DNA of 34,235 nt from positions 1 to 34,235 of the forward strand of contig CAJWTS010000043.1 of NCBI GenBank assembly GCA_913047795.1. The letters run 5' to 3'. The notes beneath the pieces are model-generated. The model was not told where the DNA came from. It searched no databases and worked only from the letters and a program-made list of their open reading frames with translations. The DNA comes from an uncultured Verrucomicrobiota bacterium. Lineage in GTDB: Bacteria > Verrucomicrobiota > Kiritimatiellia > CAJWTS01. Below, piece after piece: positions 1-7,779 of this stretch. The translations under genes and the position numbers were made by a program. Each line of letters begins with the position of its first letter. The first letter of the stretch is position 1.

Positions 1-191
1 TGATTTTGTAATACTTTACCTAATGAATAATATCCAATCATTGTCCAAAAAGGAGAACCGGGGTTATTGCCCTCAAAATGAGGAAGAGGGGTGTTTAATA
101 ATTTCTCAAACTCCATTTTGGTTGCCGATTTCGATAAGATGGGTAATAAGTCCTCATTATGATCTTTAGCGCCATCCTTTCCTGCTTCCAA
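1..191 (-). CDS. Unrecognised protein, partial (runs off the window edge)
   Basis: An open frame of about 63 codons runs from a possible TTG start at 191 off the left edge of the window. The TTG follows a G-rich stretch (GGGGGGTGAGAG) that also contains the stop of the HIT gene, so the two genes would be tightly spaced in one operon. The readable protein contains LLPILSKSATKMEFEKLLN and, further on, GSPFWTMIGYYSLGKVLQ. I recognise no family in it. Base composition is AT-rich, like the HIT fragment and unlike the rest of the window, so it probably comes from a different genome. The start codon is uncertain; a true start further upstream is blocked by an in-frame TAG. Confidence 0.4.
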   Translation of the reverse strand, partial: MEAGKDGAKDHNEDLLPILSKSATKMEFEKLLNTPLPHFEGNNPGSPFWTMIGYYSLGKVLQN

Positions 192-195
192 TCTC

Positions 196-510
196 TCACC
201 CCCCTATAATCTGTGAATGTAATTTCGCTAATGATTCAAAATCAGGACTTCCATTAGGAGGTTCTACATCAGGCCAGAGGGAGAGTAGTCCTTTACCACC
301 ATCTCCAGCTTCACGAGGGATTACATGAAAATGTACGTGGGGTATCTCTTGACCTGCTAGTGACCCGTCGTGTAGTAATACCGTGAAATCTTCTGTCGAA
401 AAATATCTTGTCAATATCCGTTGGGTTTCCTTTACCCCAATCATCAATTGGTTTGATTCTAAATCGGATAATTCTTGTAAGTAGGTTACAGGTGAGGTCG
501 GAATCACCAA
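196..510 (-). CDS. HIT-family nucleotide hydrolase/transferase, N-terminally truncated fragment
   Basis: The fragment carries the histidine-triad signature HVHFHVIPR followed by EAGDGGKG, as in Fhit-like dinucleoside-polyphosphate hydrolases. This family hydrolyses nucleotide phosphoramidates or Ap(n)A, with the middle His of the HxHxH motif as nucleophile. The first readable residues (VIPTSPVTYLQELSDLE) match the middle of a HIT domain, the strand and helix that normally follow about 35-50 N-terminal residues, so the front is missing. The frame upstream hits a stop inside peroxiredoxin sequence at 511-513. Composition is about 40% GC by eye against about 60% beyond position 520. It ends with TGA at 196-198, immediately before the partial ORF to its left. 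I read it as a real gene from another organism joined here by assembly; a recent insertion is less likely. Confidence 0.75.
   Translation of the reverse strand: MVIPTSPVTYLQELSDLESNQLMIGVKETQRILTRYFSTEDFTVLLHDGSLAGQEIPHVHFHVIPREAGDGGKGLLSLWPDVEPPNGSPDFESLAKLHSQIIGG
492..510. other. Chimeric junction between AT-rich HIT fragment and GC-rich peroxiredoxin
   Basis: Read on the minus strand, this short stretch makes sense in two frames. It codes GDSDLT of the peroxiredoxin in one and VIPTSP of the HIT protein in another. To the left the sequence is AT-rich and codes HIT; to the right it is GC-rich and codes peroxiredoxin. Both genes are truncated at the same place. A shared word of about 18-20 bases is the typical signature of a false join in a k-mer assembly graph. 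Confidence 0.7.
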
Positions 511-799
511 TCATCGGGTAGTTCGGGGCGTGGCCCTGGGTCTCCTCGATGTCTTTCGCCCAGGCCTTGTGGTCATCCACCGAATCGATGCTGAGGCCGA
601 TAATCTTGCAGTTTCGTTTTTCGAACTCGCCTTGCAGATGTGCAAGCGAACCGAGCTCGGTTGTGCACACGGGCGTGAAGTCCTTGGGATGCGAGAAAAG
701 CACCACCCATCCGTCCCCGATCCAGTCGTGGAAATCGATTGTGCCCTGGGTGGTATTGGCGCTGAAATTCGGTGCCGTGTCGTTGATGCGTAGTGCCAT
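492..799 (-). pseudogene. Peroxiredoxin (AhpC/TSA, 1-Cys Prx6-like), C-terminally truncated
   Basis: The first ~100 residues are a clear peroxiredoxin of the Prx6/1-Cys class: MALRINDTAPNF at the start, FHDWIGDGWVVLFSHPKDFTPVCTTELG with the peroxidatic cysteine at residue 45, and the Prx6-type VDDHKAWAKDIEE followed by NYPMIGDSDL. It would reduce hydrogen or organic peroxides in the cytoplasm. Family members are about 210-220 residues; here the homology stops at about residue 102, exactly where the low-GC HIT fragment begins, and the frame then continues as unrelated sequence to 311. The ATG at 799 has an AGAGG ribosome binding site eight bases upstream. Truncation is most simply an assembly join rather than a biological pseudogene. 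It lies downstream of tsaD on the same strand with a 113-bp gap. Confidence 0.8.
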
Positions 800-913
800 G
801 CGGGATACCTCTGCTGTGATCGTTGATTTGACGTTCGCGCGTGCCCCCCGGCCCGCGCAATGAGGCAGCCATTGAACGGCGTCCCGCGCCGCAAGGCAAG
901 CCCGATTTCCAGG

Positions 914-1951
914 CTAGCTGGCCGCCACGCACAGGTTCGGATTGGCATCTGCCGACATGGCGTCGGCACCCCGCAGTCCCCGTCCGGCTCCTGCGAGGCC
1001 GGCAATCATCGCGGCGTTATCCGTGCAATAGGCCCGGCCGGCCGGTATCAGGCGCACGCCCTCCTCCTGCGCCAGTTGTTCGAGTTTCAGACGTAAACGA
1101 CCATTCAATGCAACGCCGCCGACGGCTGCCAATACCTTGTGCCCGCTCTTTGTCAGGCCGTCGCGCGTGCGGGCGACAAGCGTGTCGACAATGGCCTCCT
1201 GGTACCCTGCGGCAACGTCGGCGAGATCGAAAGCAGGATGTTTCTTAAGGTAGTAGAGTAACGCGGTCTTGAGCCCGCTGAAACTGAAACAGCAGTCCAC
1301 GTCCAGATCACCGACACGCGCGGTCAACTTGCGTTGACGACTGCGCGGAAAATCGATAGCCGTCGGATCGCCCGCGCGCGCCGCATTTTCGATTTGGGGA
1401 CCGCCCGGATAACCGAGGCCGAGCAGTGTGGCCCCCTTGTCAAAAGCCTCGCCCGCCGCGTCGTCCATGGTCTGGCCGAGCAGCCGGTAGCGGCCGAGCG
1501 CTTCCACATCGACCAGGCAACTGTGTCCGCCCGAGACGAGCAGCACGAGTAGGGGACCGAGCGCCTCCGGATCAGGCAGGTCCGGATCGAGAAAAATTGA
1601 ATAGAGATGGGCCTCGAGATGATTGATCGCGACCAGCGGACGATCGAGCGATTGGGACAGGGCCTTGGCCGCCGCCATCCCGACCATAAGCGAACTGGAC
1701 AGGCCGGGTCCGTAGGTGACCGCCACGGCGTCGATTGCGTCCCAGTCCAGGCCTGAATCGCCAATCGCCGTTTCCAGCACGTGGGGCAGGGCCTCGACAT
1801 GGTTGCGTGACGCGATCTCCGGAACCACGCCGCCGTAGGGCGCATGCAGCTTGATCTGGCTCAGGATCGTGTTGGAAAGCACGTCCCGCCCGTCGCGCAC
1901 CACGGCGGCCGCGGTCTCGTCGCAGGACGTTTCGATGCCGAGAATGTTCAT
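914..1951 (-). CDS. tsaD: tRNA N6-adenosine threonylcarbamoyltransferase TsaD
   Basis: TsaD (Kae1/Gcp/OSGEP) transfers the threonylcarbamoyl group from TC-AMP to A37 of tRNAs that read ANN codons, working with TsaB, TsaE and TsaC. The protein has 345 residues, the usual bacterial length. It opens with the ASKHA-fold phosphate loop MNILGIETSCDETAAAVV. The metal-binding histidines are H111 and H115 in NHLEAHLYS, the third ligand D311 lies in CTDNAAMIAG, and GGVALN is near 278-283. It is next on the minus strand after the S41 protease, with a 39-bp gap, so probably co-transcribed. TsaB and TsaE are not in the window. The ATG start is fixed by the conserved N-terminus, although the ribosome binding site is weak. 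Confidence 0.97.
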   Translation of the reverse strand: MNILGIETSCDETAAAVVRDGRDVLSNTILSQIKLHAPYGGVVPEIASRNHVEALPHVLETAIGDSGLDWDAIDAVAVTYGPGLSSSLMVGMAAAKALSQSLDRPLVAINHLEAHLYSIFLDPDLPDPEALGPLLVLLVSGGHSCLVDVEALGRYRLLGQTMDDAAGEAFDKGATLLGLGYPGGPQIENAARAGDPTAIDFPRSRQRKLTARVGDLDVDCCFSFSGLKTALLYYLKKHPAFDLADVAAGYQEAIVDTLVARTRDGLTKSGHKVLAAVGGVALNGRLRLKLEQLAQEEGVRLIPAGRAYCTDNAAMIAGLAGAGRGLRGADAMSADANPNLCVAAS

Positions 1952-1990
1952 GCCGCAGGAGCCTAAGGTCGGCGCGTGATCAGCGCAATC

Positions 1991-3262
1991 CTACGGCCGC
2001 TTGGCCTGGAAGATGATGACGCCGCGCAGCACCTCGACGGCCCGTTCGAGTTGCCGGTCGGCAGCAGATTTCAACTCGTCAGGCATTTCGTCGTCATAGC
2101 GCTCGGGGTTCTCGATGCGCGCGCGTCGTTGCCGCACCAGGCGCCACTCGTCGTCCGTCAGTTCGACCTTGAAGTCCGGTTCGATCCCTTTCTCGTGGAT
2201 CGAATGATCGCTCGGCGTGTAGTAGCGCGCCGTCGTCAGGCGAATCGCGGATCCGTCCGAGAGCGGAAGCACGCTTTGAACCGAGCCTTTGCCGTAGGAG
2301 CGCTGCCCAACGATGATAGCCCGGTTATGATCCTGCAGGGCGCCGGCGACGATTTCCGAGGCACTGGCCGTTCCCTTGTTGACCAGGACGGCAATGGGCA
2401 GATCCGTGTAGTGATGATTGCCACCGGCGCGCGCGGGCATTGTTTGCGCGGGGCCGCGGGTTGTTACGATCAGGTCGCGCCGGTCGAGAAACTTCTGGCT
2501 GACCAGGATCGACGCGCGCAGCAACCCGCCGGGGTTGTCGCGCAGATCCAGCACCAGGCCTTGCATGCCCTTGCCCGTCAGGTCTTCGAGCGCGGCCTGC
2601 AGGTTCGCCTCGGTCGGATCGTTGAATTGTGTGATGCGTAGATAGCCGATTTGGTCATCGAGCATCCGCGTACCGCGCACACTGGGCAGCTTGATGTCGT
2701 CGCGCACCAGCTCGATCTCGATTTCTTCGGGCGAATTTTCACGTCTGATCGTGAGTCGGACGGGAGCTCCTTTTTCACCACGGAGTTTCCCGACGGCATC
2801 GGAGAGCCCCAGGCCCGTCGTGTCATCACCGTCGATTTTGATAATCCGGTCGCGCGCAGTCAGGCCGGCACGGAATGCGGGGGTGTCTTCGATGGGGGAA
2901 ATGACGGTCAGCCTGCCCTCGCGCAGGCCGATCACAACTCCGATGCCGGCGAATTTGCCGGCCGTATCTTCTCGCATGTCCTTGTAAGCCTTGGGCTTCA
3001 TGAACTGGCTATGCGGATCGAGGGCCCGCAACATGCCGTTCAACGCGCCGTAAATCAGATCCTGGTATTCCGTCTTGTCGGGATCGACATAGCCTCTGCG
3101 GACCTGCATCAGGACTTCGGTGAAGAGCCGGATGTACTCATAGGCCTGGTCCCGATCGCCGATCACCTCTTCCGATGTCGGCGGCTTGGCCGTCGTGGGC
3201 ACGACCAGGGCGACAATCAGAAGCAGGGATAGCAGAACCTGAAGTTTTAGCGTATTTCGCAT
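1991..3262 (-). CDS. S41-family C-terminal processing protease (CtpA/Prc type)
   Basis: This is a periplasmic serine protease of 423 residues in the CtpA family, which cleaves exported proteins or cell-wall enzymes near their C-termini. Residues about 5-25 form a signal peptide (LLSLLLIVALVVPTTAK). An N-terminal helical segment ends in DPHSQFM. A PDZ domain covers about 100-190 (GIGVVIG, PAFRAGL, GDDTTGLGLSDAV). The S41 catalytic domain follows, with LDLRDNPGG, the Ser/Lys dyad at S300 in NKGTASASEIVAGALQD and K325 in RSYGKGSVQ, and a closing LTTARYYTPSDHSIHEKGIEPD. All catalytic residues are present, so it should be active. It precedes tsaD, 39 bp apart, and has its own promoter candidate upstream. 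No strong Shine-Dalgarno precedes the ATG. Confidence 0.95.
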   Translation of the reverse strand: MRNTLKLQVLLSLLLIVALVVPTTAKPPTSEEVIGDRDQAYEYIRLFTEVLMQVRRGYVDPDKTEYQDLIYGALNGMLRALDPHSQFMKPKAYKDMREDTAGKFAGIGVVIGLREGRLTVISPIEDTPAFRAGLTARDRIIKIDGDDTTGLGLSDAVGKLRGEKGAPVRLTIRRENSPEEIEIELVRDDIKLPSVRGTRMLDDQIGYLRITQFNDPTEANLQAALEDLTGKGMQGLVLDLRDNPGGLLRASILVSQKFLDRRDLIVTTRGPAQTMPARAGGNHHYTDLPIAVLVNKGTASASEIVAGALQDHNRAIIVGQRSYGKGSVQSVLPLSDGSAIRLTTARYYTPSDHSIHEKGIEPDFKVELTDDEWRLVRQRRARIENPERYDDEMPDELKSAADRQLERAVEVLRGVIIFQAKRP

Positions 3263-3285
3263 GATCTATAAGAATTTAGCTCTAT

Positions 3286-3315
3286 ATTGTACCATAGACG
3301 CAGTGGGCGGACCAA
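3286..3315 (-). promoter_or_regulatory. Probable sigma70-type promoter of the S41 protease gene
   Basis: On the minus strand, TTGGTC (3310-3315) and TACAAT (3286-3291) are separated by 18 bases. The -10 matches the consensus at five of six positions. Transcription would start near 3279, leaving a leader of only about 17 bases before the ATG, which agrees with the poor ribosome binding site. It sits in a locally AT-rich patch inside GC-rich DNA. Confidence 0.5.
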
Positions 3316-3535
3316 CCGTGATTCGCGGTTTAAACGCGAGATAATTCAGCTTGTGAAGGCACGATGCCTTGAGATGCACGCTGATCTATGGCGAGGCGCA
3401 TTCCGCGTGGATTGGCCTCGGGCGCTGTCATGATCGGCGCACTCACTTCTGGTCAAGCCGCATCAAGTTCGCGCTCTTCATCGGCGTTTCTGGCCGGCGG
3501 CGTAGCGAACATATTCCTGTTCCGGCAGGACAGGG
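3316..3535. other. Non-coding stretch between comEC and the S41 protease
   Basis: About 220 bases separate the comEC stop from the S41 promoter. No recognisable gene is present. On the minus strand a short frame (GTG near 3439, ATG at 3429, stop near 3331; 34-38 codons, containing GMRLAIDQRASQGIVPSQAELSRV) is open but matches nothing I know and lacks a convincing ribosome binding site. A small stem just after comEC (TCCTG and CAGGA arms near 3510-3530) has no U-tract. It may be a gene remnant or simple spacer. Confidence 0.4.
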
Positions 3536-5170
3536 TCAATAGCGGCTGAGCGGATCGTCGTGTTCATGCGCTTCGTCGGCCTGCTGAACGACAGACCGCC
3601 ATTTGATCGCGGCCAGTATGCCGTACCATGTCAGGACAACCCAGATCGATATCGGGTCCGTCTTGGAATGTGCCGCCGGCAGGTTTGAGGCCCCCTCGAT
3701 CAGGGTGCTGAGCGTCGTGATCAGGGCGAGGTTGGCGTGGTTGAAGACCTCAGCCACGAGCCCGACGCACGCACCCAGGGTCAGCGTCAGGCAGCCGGTA
3801 AGCAGGATCAGGAAGGCCAGGGGAATGACGAACAGGTTCCCGATCAGCGCGATCGGCGCCCACCGTCCGAAGAAATAGGCGGTGAGCGGCGCCGAACATA
3901 ACCATGCGGCAATCGACGCTGCCAGCAGGCCGACGAAGTAGCGCGCGACCGTGTATCCGACCTGGCGGGCCTTCGGTGGATCGCCGGCGCGGAAGGGGTC
4001 CAGGCGCACATGGCGCATCAACGGCTTTTCGAAGACGGGGTAGAGCGCGATGAGTCCGATCACGACCACGAATGAGTAGATGAACCCCACGCTGTAAATC
4101 TCCGCCGGAGTAAACGCGAGAATCAACAAACCTGCGAGTGAGACGGCGGAGAGACCGTCGGGGCGGCGCTTTAGGAGCGGGGCGATGAAGTAGACGACCG
4201 CCATCAGGCAGGCGCGCACGGCGCTTGGCCGCGCGCCCGTGGCCAGTGTGTAGACAATCAGTAGTGGTGCGAGGATTAGGACCCAGCGCGAACTGGGGAC
4301 GCGACAGGCGTTAAGAACAAAGATGATCATGCCGGCGATCATGCCGACGTGCAGACCCGAGATGGCGAAGATGTGCAGCGTCCCGGTCTTTCGAAAGACG
4401 GCAAGCAGGTCGGAGGGGAGCTCGGCACGATAGCCGAGCAGCAAGGCGTGAGCAAGTCCAGTCTGACTCGGGAAATCTTCGATGCCGCGCGACAACTGCG
4501 TTGCCGCATGGCGCCGCGTCTGTTGGATCGTCGCGATGACCGGGCTCCCATGTCCGGCACTGATCAGGCTGGACCGCGACCACGTTGCAAAGCAGACGTT
4601 CTGGGACGGCGGGGCTTGTCCGCGCTGTGCATGGCGCGGTGGCATAACCCGTCCGCGGATCGACCATCGTTCACCATAGTGCGGCCGCGTCGCGTTGGGC
4701 GGCGCCCGCCAGAAGACCAGCAGACGTCCGCCCGTGGCGCGCTGACCGTCGGGCGCGTGTGCTGTCTCCACACGGACCGGGAATCGCCATGCGCGTAGTA
4801 CCGCATATCGGCTGGTCCGCTCCACGGGGTCTGCATCAATAACACCGGTAATCTCGATCGATCCCAGCCCGGCAAGTTCGGCGATGTGCCCGGTCGTGCC
4901 CTTACGGGTCTGGACATTCAGCGTGCCGAGAACAAGGATCAGGCCGTGCAACAGCACCAATCGTAGGGGAAACCTCCCCGGCGAACCGGGTCGTCCGAGG
5001 GTGACACAGAGAATCCAGGCCGCGGCGGCAAGTGGTAGAAGTCCGGGCAGGTCCAGGTTCCAGCCCAGCAGCGTGCCAAGCACGAACGAACTCGCGATCC
5101 CGACGATGGGTCGGTCGTGCAGTCGTATGGCTGCGGGGAGGGTAGAATCCGACCGCGACGCTCCGGTCAC
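3536..5170 (-). CDS. comEC: ComEC/Rec2-type DNA uptake channel protein, lacking the metallo-beta-lactamase domain
   Basis: This is a polytopic inner-membrane protein of the ComEC/Rec2 family, the channel that carries single-stranded DNA across the cytoplasmic membrane during transformation. From the GTG at 5170 it has 544 residues. Hydrophobic segments lie at about 20-60 and 70-85, then a soluble DUF4131-like OB-fold region (about 100-200, GVIDADPVERTS). The competence domain follows from about 235, with the hallmark FRKTGTLHIFAISGLHVG at 259-276 and at least six membrane spans up to about 525. The C-terminal metallo-beta-lactamase domain of classic ComEC is absent; the protein ends EHDDPLSRY after the last span. 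The start is uncertain: TTG at 5212 has GGAGG 11 bases upstream and is equally possible. It lies 107 bp downstream of the small membrane gene on the same strand. Confidence 0.88.
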   Translation of the reverse strand: MTGASRSDSTLPAAIRLHDRPIVGIASSFVLGTLLGWNLDLPGLLPLAAAAWILCVTLGRPGSPGRFPLRLVLLHGLILVLGTLNVQTRKGTTGHIAELAGLGSIEITGVIDADPVERTSRYAVLRAWRFPVRVETAHAPDGQRATGGRLLVFWRAPPNATRPHYGERWSIRGRVMPPRHAQRGQAPPSQNVCFATWSRSSLISAGHGSPVIATIQQTRRHAATQLSRGIEDFPSQTGLAHALLLGYRAELPSDLLAVFRKTGTLHIFAISGLHVGMIAGMIIFVLNACRVPSSRWVLILAPLLIVYTLATGARPSAVRACLMAVVYFIAPLLKRRPDGLSAVSLAGLLILAFTPAEIYSVGFIYSFVVVIGLIALYPVFEKPLMRHVRLDPFRAGDPPKARQVGYTVARYFVGLLAASIAAWLCSAPLTAYFFGRWAPIALIGNLFVIPLAFLILLTGCLTLTLGACVGLVAEVFNHANLALITTLSTLIEGASNLPAAHSKTDPISIWVVLTWYGILAAIKWRSVVQQADEAHEHDDPLSRY

Positions 5171-5277
5171 CGGCGCACCATCTCCATCTCCCGTCCGCCG
5201 CAAAATTGTCAACGCCTGGCCCGCCTCCGTCCGCTCATCCCCGGCTCCGGGTCGCCCACCGAAGCACGCGTGGTGTG

Positions 5278-5676
5278 CTATTTGTTGCTGATCGCAACCC
5301 AGGTCACGAATAACCCGAGCAGTAACGAGATCAGGCCGAGCACACGCAGGAAAAAGGGGGAGCGATTGAGGATGCAGGATTCGACGAAGCGCTGGTAGTT
5401 CACGCCGTTGAACATCGCGATCGCCGTGGCCGCGTAGCCGGCGCCCAGTACGACGAGAATCCAATAGGCGATCGGCTGATCGATCAGCACCACGGCCCAC
5501 ATGGCGATGGCGATGGCGATCACGACGATGCCGAGCAGCGTATTGAGCTTGCTCGTTGCCTTGAGCCAGTGCCGCGAGACAGTCTGGAACGTACGCGGCC
5601 AGAGAAGAGCCCAGGCCGACTTGGCAATCCAGAGGACGCCGATCACGAGCAGCAGCGTATGGGCCGTATTGCTCAT
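5278..5676 (-). CDS. Small integral membrane protein, function unknown
   Basis: The protein has 132 residues from the ATG at 5676, which overlaps the TGA of the upstream M16 peptidase (ATGA), so translation is probably coupled; a start six codons earlier would run into the peptidase. Three to four hydrophobic helices are visible: about 5-24 (LLLVIGVLWIAKSAWALLWP), 40-65 (LNTLLGIVVIAIAIAMWAVVLI), 68-88 (YWILVVLGAGYAATAIAMF) and 105-128 (LRVLGLISLLLGLFVTWVAI). No catalytic motif is seen and I cannot name a family. The coupling to an M16 peptidase and position ahead of comEC suggest only that it is an envelope protein expressed with them. Confidence 0.75.
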   Translation of the reverse strand: MSNTAHTLLLVIGVLWIAKSAWALLWPRTFQTVSRHWLKATSKLNTLLGIVVIAIAIAMWAVVLIDQPIAYWILVVLGAGYAATAIAMFNGVNYQRFVESCILNRSPFFLRVLGLISLLLGLFVTWVAISNK

Positions 5677-7010
5677 CCGAGTTCCCTCGTACATTCAAGC
5701 AGGGCCTGCTGGTCCTGATCGGGCATGGCTGGCGCAACGACCGCGATGCTGGTCCGGCGAAATCGGAAAGCCCAGACCGCCAACCGCTGAAGTTGGTCCG
5801 GGGTGACGGCCATGACTTCGCGTATGGACTCCTCCGGGTCGGCCACCATGCCGTAGGACAGGGTCTGATCCCCCAGCCACATCATCTGGTGCGACGTGCT
5901 TTCGAGCCCGATGCGAATTTGACCTGTAATGTAGTCCTTGGCCCGCCGCAGTTCCGCTGCGCCGACAGCGGTGTCCTTGAGGCGTTTCAGCTCGCGTACG
6001 ATCAGGCGCAGGGCCTTCAAGTAGCGCCTGCGGTCGAGGCCGGCACTGATATCCAGCACGCCGGTGTCTTCATAAAGGTGAATTCCGGCATGGATCGAAT
6101 AGGCCAGTCCGTGTCTTTCGCGGACAACCTGGAACAGGCGCGAACTCATGTTTTCGCCGAGGATCACGCTGAGTACGCGCAGGGCATAGCGGCGTCTGTC
6201 ATGGCGCCCAAAGAGTCGTATGCCGATCGCCATATGGGTTTGTTCGATGTCCCGCGCCGCCACGGCGAGGTGCTGCTGTACGACCCGGGAAGATACGGTT
6301 GGGTATGTCGGGGCACGCTGACGGCGAAGTTCACCGAATTGCTCTTCGACCCGGGCGACGCAATCGTCGTGATCGATGCGACCGGCAAAGGCGCAGACGG
6401 TGTTGCCGGCCAGGTATTTTTTCGATTTAAATCCGCTCAGCTTGTCACGCGTCATGCCCGTGATGGTCTGGGCGGTTCCGATCAGCGGCCGGCCCAGCGC
6501 GTGGTTCGGCCAGAGCAGTTCGCCGAGCATATCCTGCACGTGTTGGTGCGGTTGATCGCGATACATCATCATCTCTTCCATGATCACACCGCGTTCCTTC
6601 TCGATATCGTTTTCGTTCAGTCGCGGGTGCAGGTACATGTCCGAAAGGACATCGATGATTCGCGGCAGGTGATCGTAGGCGATGCGCGCGTAGTAGCAGG
6701 TGCTCTCTTCCTGCGTGAAGGCGTTGAAGTACCCGCCTCGACCTTCGATCGATTGCGTAATCGCGCGTGCGCTGCGCCGCTCCGTGCCCTTGAAGAGCAG
6801 GTGCTCGATGAAATGGCTGGCACCGGAGACGGTCCGCGCTTCGTAGCGTCCGCCGACCCCGACCCAGATGCCCATCGACACGCTTTCGACATGTGGCATC
6901 GTGGAAGAGACGACGCGCAACCCGTTGGCGAGACGGGACTCGCGCACGTTCAGGCCTGTAATTGTACCGTTCTCCAGCCGCTTCGTCTTCACTTTCAACT
7001 TAGTCTTCAT
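5673..7010 (-). CDS. M16 (pitrilysin/MPP-like) zinc peptidase
   Basis: This 445-residue single-chain M16B peptidase resembles the bacterial relatives of mitochondrial processing peptidase such as YmxG. The inverted zinc motif is intact: HFIEH at residues 66-70 in SHFIEHLLFKGTERRSA, with the third ligand Glu in the ERGVIMEEMMMY segment near 145. The second M16 half follows from about 200 and includes LSVILGENMSSRLFQVVRERHGLAYSIHAG, the glycine/arginine-rich substrate-binding signature. No signal peptide is seen, so it probably works in the cytoplasm, degrading or trimming peptides. The ATG at 7010 lies inside the end of hisA with an 11-bp overlap, so it is translated with the his genes. Its own TGA overlaps the next ATG. 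Its place in a histidine operon is not explained by function. Confidence 0.93.
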   Translation of the reverse strand: MKTKLKVKTKRLENGTITGLNVRESRLANGLRVVSSTMPHVESVSMGIWVGVGGRYEARTVSGASHFIEHLLFKGTERRSARAITQSIEGRGGYFNAFTQEESTCYYARIAYDHLPRIIDVLSDMYLHPRLNENDIEKERGVIMEEMMMYRDQPHQHVQDMLGELLWPNHALGRPLIGTAQTITGMTRDKLSGFKSKKYLAGNTVCAFAGRIDHDDCVARVEEQFGELRRQRAPTYPTVSSRVVQQHLAVAARDIEQTHMAIGIRLFGRHDRRRYALRVLSVILGENMSSRLFQVVRERHGLAYSIHAGIHLYEDTGVLDISAGLDRRRYLKALRLIVRELKRLKDTAVGAAELRRAKDYITGQIRIGLESTSHQMMWLGDQTLSYGMVADPEESIREVMAVTPDQLQRLAVWAFRFRRTSIAVVAPAMPDQDQQALLECTRELG

Positions 7011-7728
7011 TTAGCCGGCTCAACAATTGGGGCAGATCGACCGTTCCTTCGTAGAGAGCGCGCCCGATAATGGCGCCGCTCAGGTTCGCCTGTTGCAGCG
7101 CGCGTAGTGCGAGTACGTCGGCAATCGACGACACGCCACCGGAGGCGATCACGTCCGCCGTAACAGCCGCACAGAGATCTGCCGTTGCGCCGCCATTCGG
7201 TCCTTGGAGCATACCATCCTTCGCAATATCCGTATACACGATCGTTCCGACTCCGAGGGTTTCCATCTCCCGGGCCAGTTCGATCGCTGATCGGCCAGAC
7301 GATTCTTCCCAGCCGCGAAGCTGCACGATTCCGTCACGCGCATCGATCGATACCGCAACCTGTTCGCCGAATTCGTCAACCATTCCGGCCATCAGGTCCG
7401 GGTCCGAGCAGGCCTTGGTGCCCACGATCACGCGGCGGATTCCGCCGTCAATCAGCGTCCGCACATGCTCGGTGGTGCGTATTCCACCGCCCACCTCGAT
7501 GGCCACATCGACGGCCGCCGCGATACGTACGATGAGATCTGTGTTGGCCGGATCGCCCGCGAAGGCACCGTCGAGATCCACAACATGTAGCCACGCCGCC
7601 CCTTGATCCACCCAGTGGTGTGCCATGTCGAGCGGATCATCGGCGTAGACGGTGACGTCTTCCGCGCGTCCCTGGCGGAGACGCACGCATTTGCCGTCCT
7701 TGATGTCAATGGCGGGGAAAACAATCAT
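7000..7728 (-). CDS. hisA: Phosphoribosylformimino-AICAR phosphate isomerase HisA
   Basis: HisA opens the ribose ring of ProFAR in an Amadori rearrangement, the fourth step of histidine synthesis. The protein has 242 residues, standard for this (beta/alpha)8 barrel. The catalytic aspartates are visible as D8 in FPAIDIKDGKCVRLRQG and in VSIDARDG near residue 130. The two phosphate-binding loops appear as IEVGGGIRT and, in the second half, ASGGVSS with GAIIGRALYEG. PriA-type dual function cannot be excluded by eye, but no trpF question arises here. It follows hisB after 51 bp, with no hisH between them, and its last 11 bases overlap the start of the M16 peptidase. The ATG has a modest AGG eight bases upstream. 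Confidence 0.96.
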   Translation of the reverse strand: MIVFPAIDIKDGKCVRLRQGRAEDVTVYADDPLDMAHHWVDQGAAWLHVVDLDGAFAGDPANTDLIVRIAAAVDVAIEVGGGIRTTEHVRTLIDGGIRRVIVGTKACSDPDLMAGMVDEFGEQVAVSIDARDGIVQLRGWEESSGRSAIELAREMETLGVGTIVYTDIAKDGMLQGPNGGATADLCAAVTADVIASGGVSSIADVLALRALQQANLSGAIIGRALYEGTVDLPQLLSRLNED

Positions 7729-7779
7729 CTCAGATGCCTGCCCGGGGCCCGTCTGCGTGGTCGCGCCGAAGCGCGAACA

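Noticed and set aside
311..799. A 162-residue open frame that fuses peroxiredoxin to a new C-terminus
   Set aside because: The part after residue ~102 is the HIT gene read in the wrong frame, so the 'fusion' is a product of the junction.
3536..5737. ComEC reading frame extended to 5737 (733 residues)
   Set aside because: The first ~190 residues overlap the small membrane protein in another frame, are Arg/Pro-rich and lack membrane character; the real start is near 5170-5212.
5793..7070. 425-residue plus-strand open frame
   Set aside because: Antisense shadow of the M16 peptidase gene.
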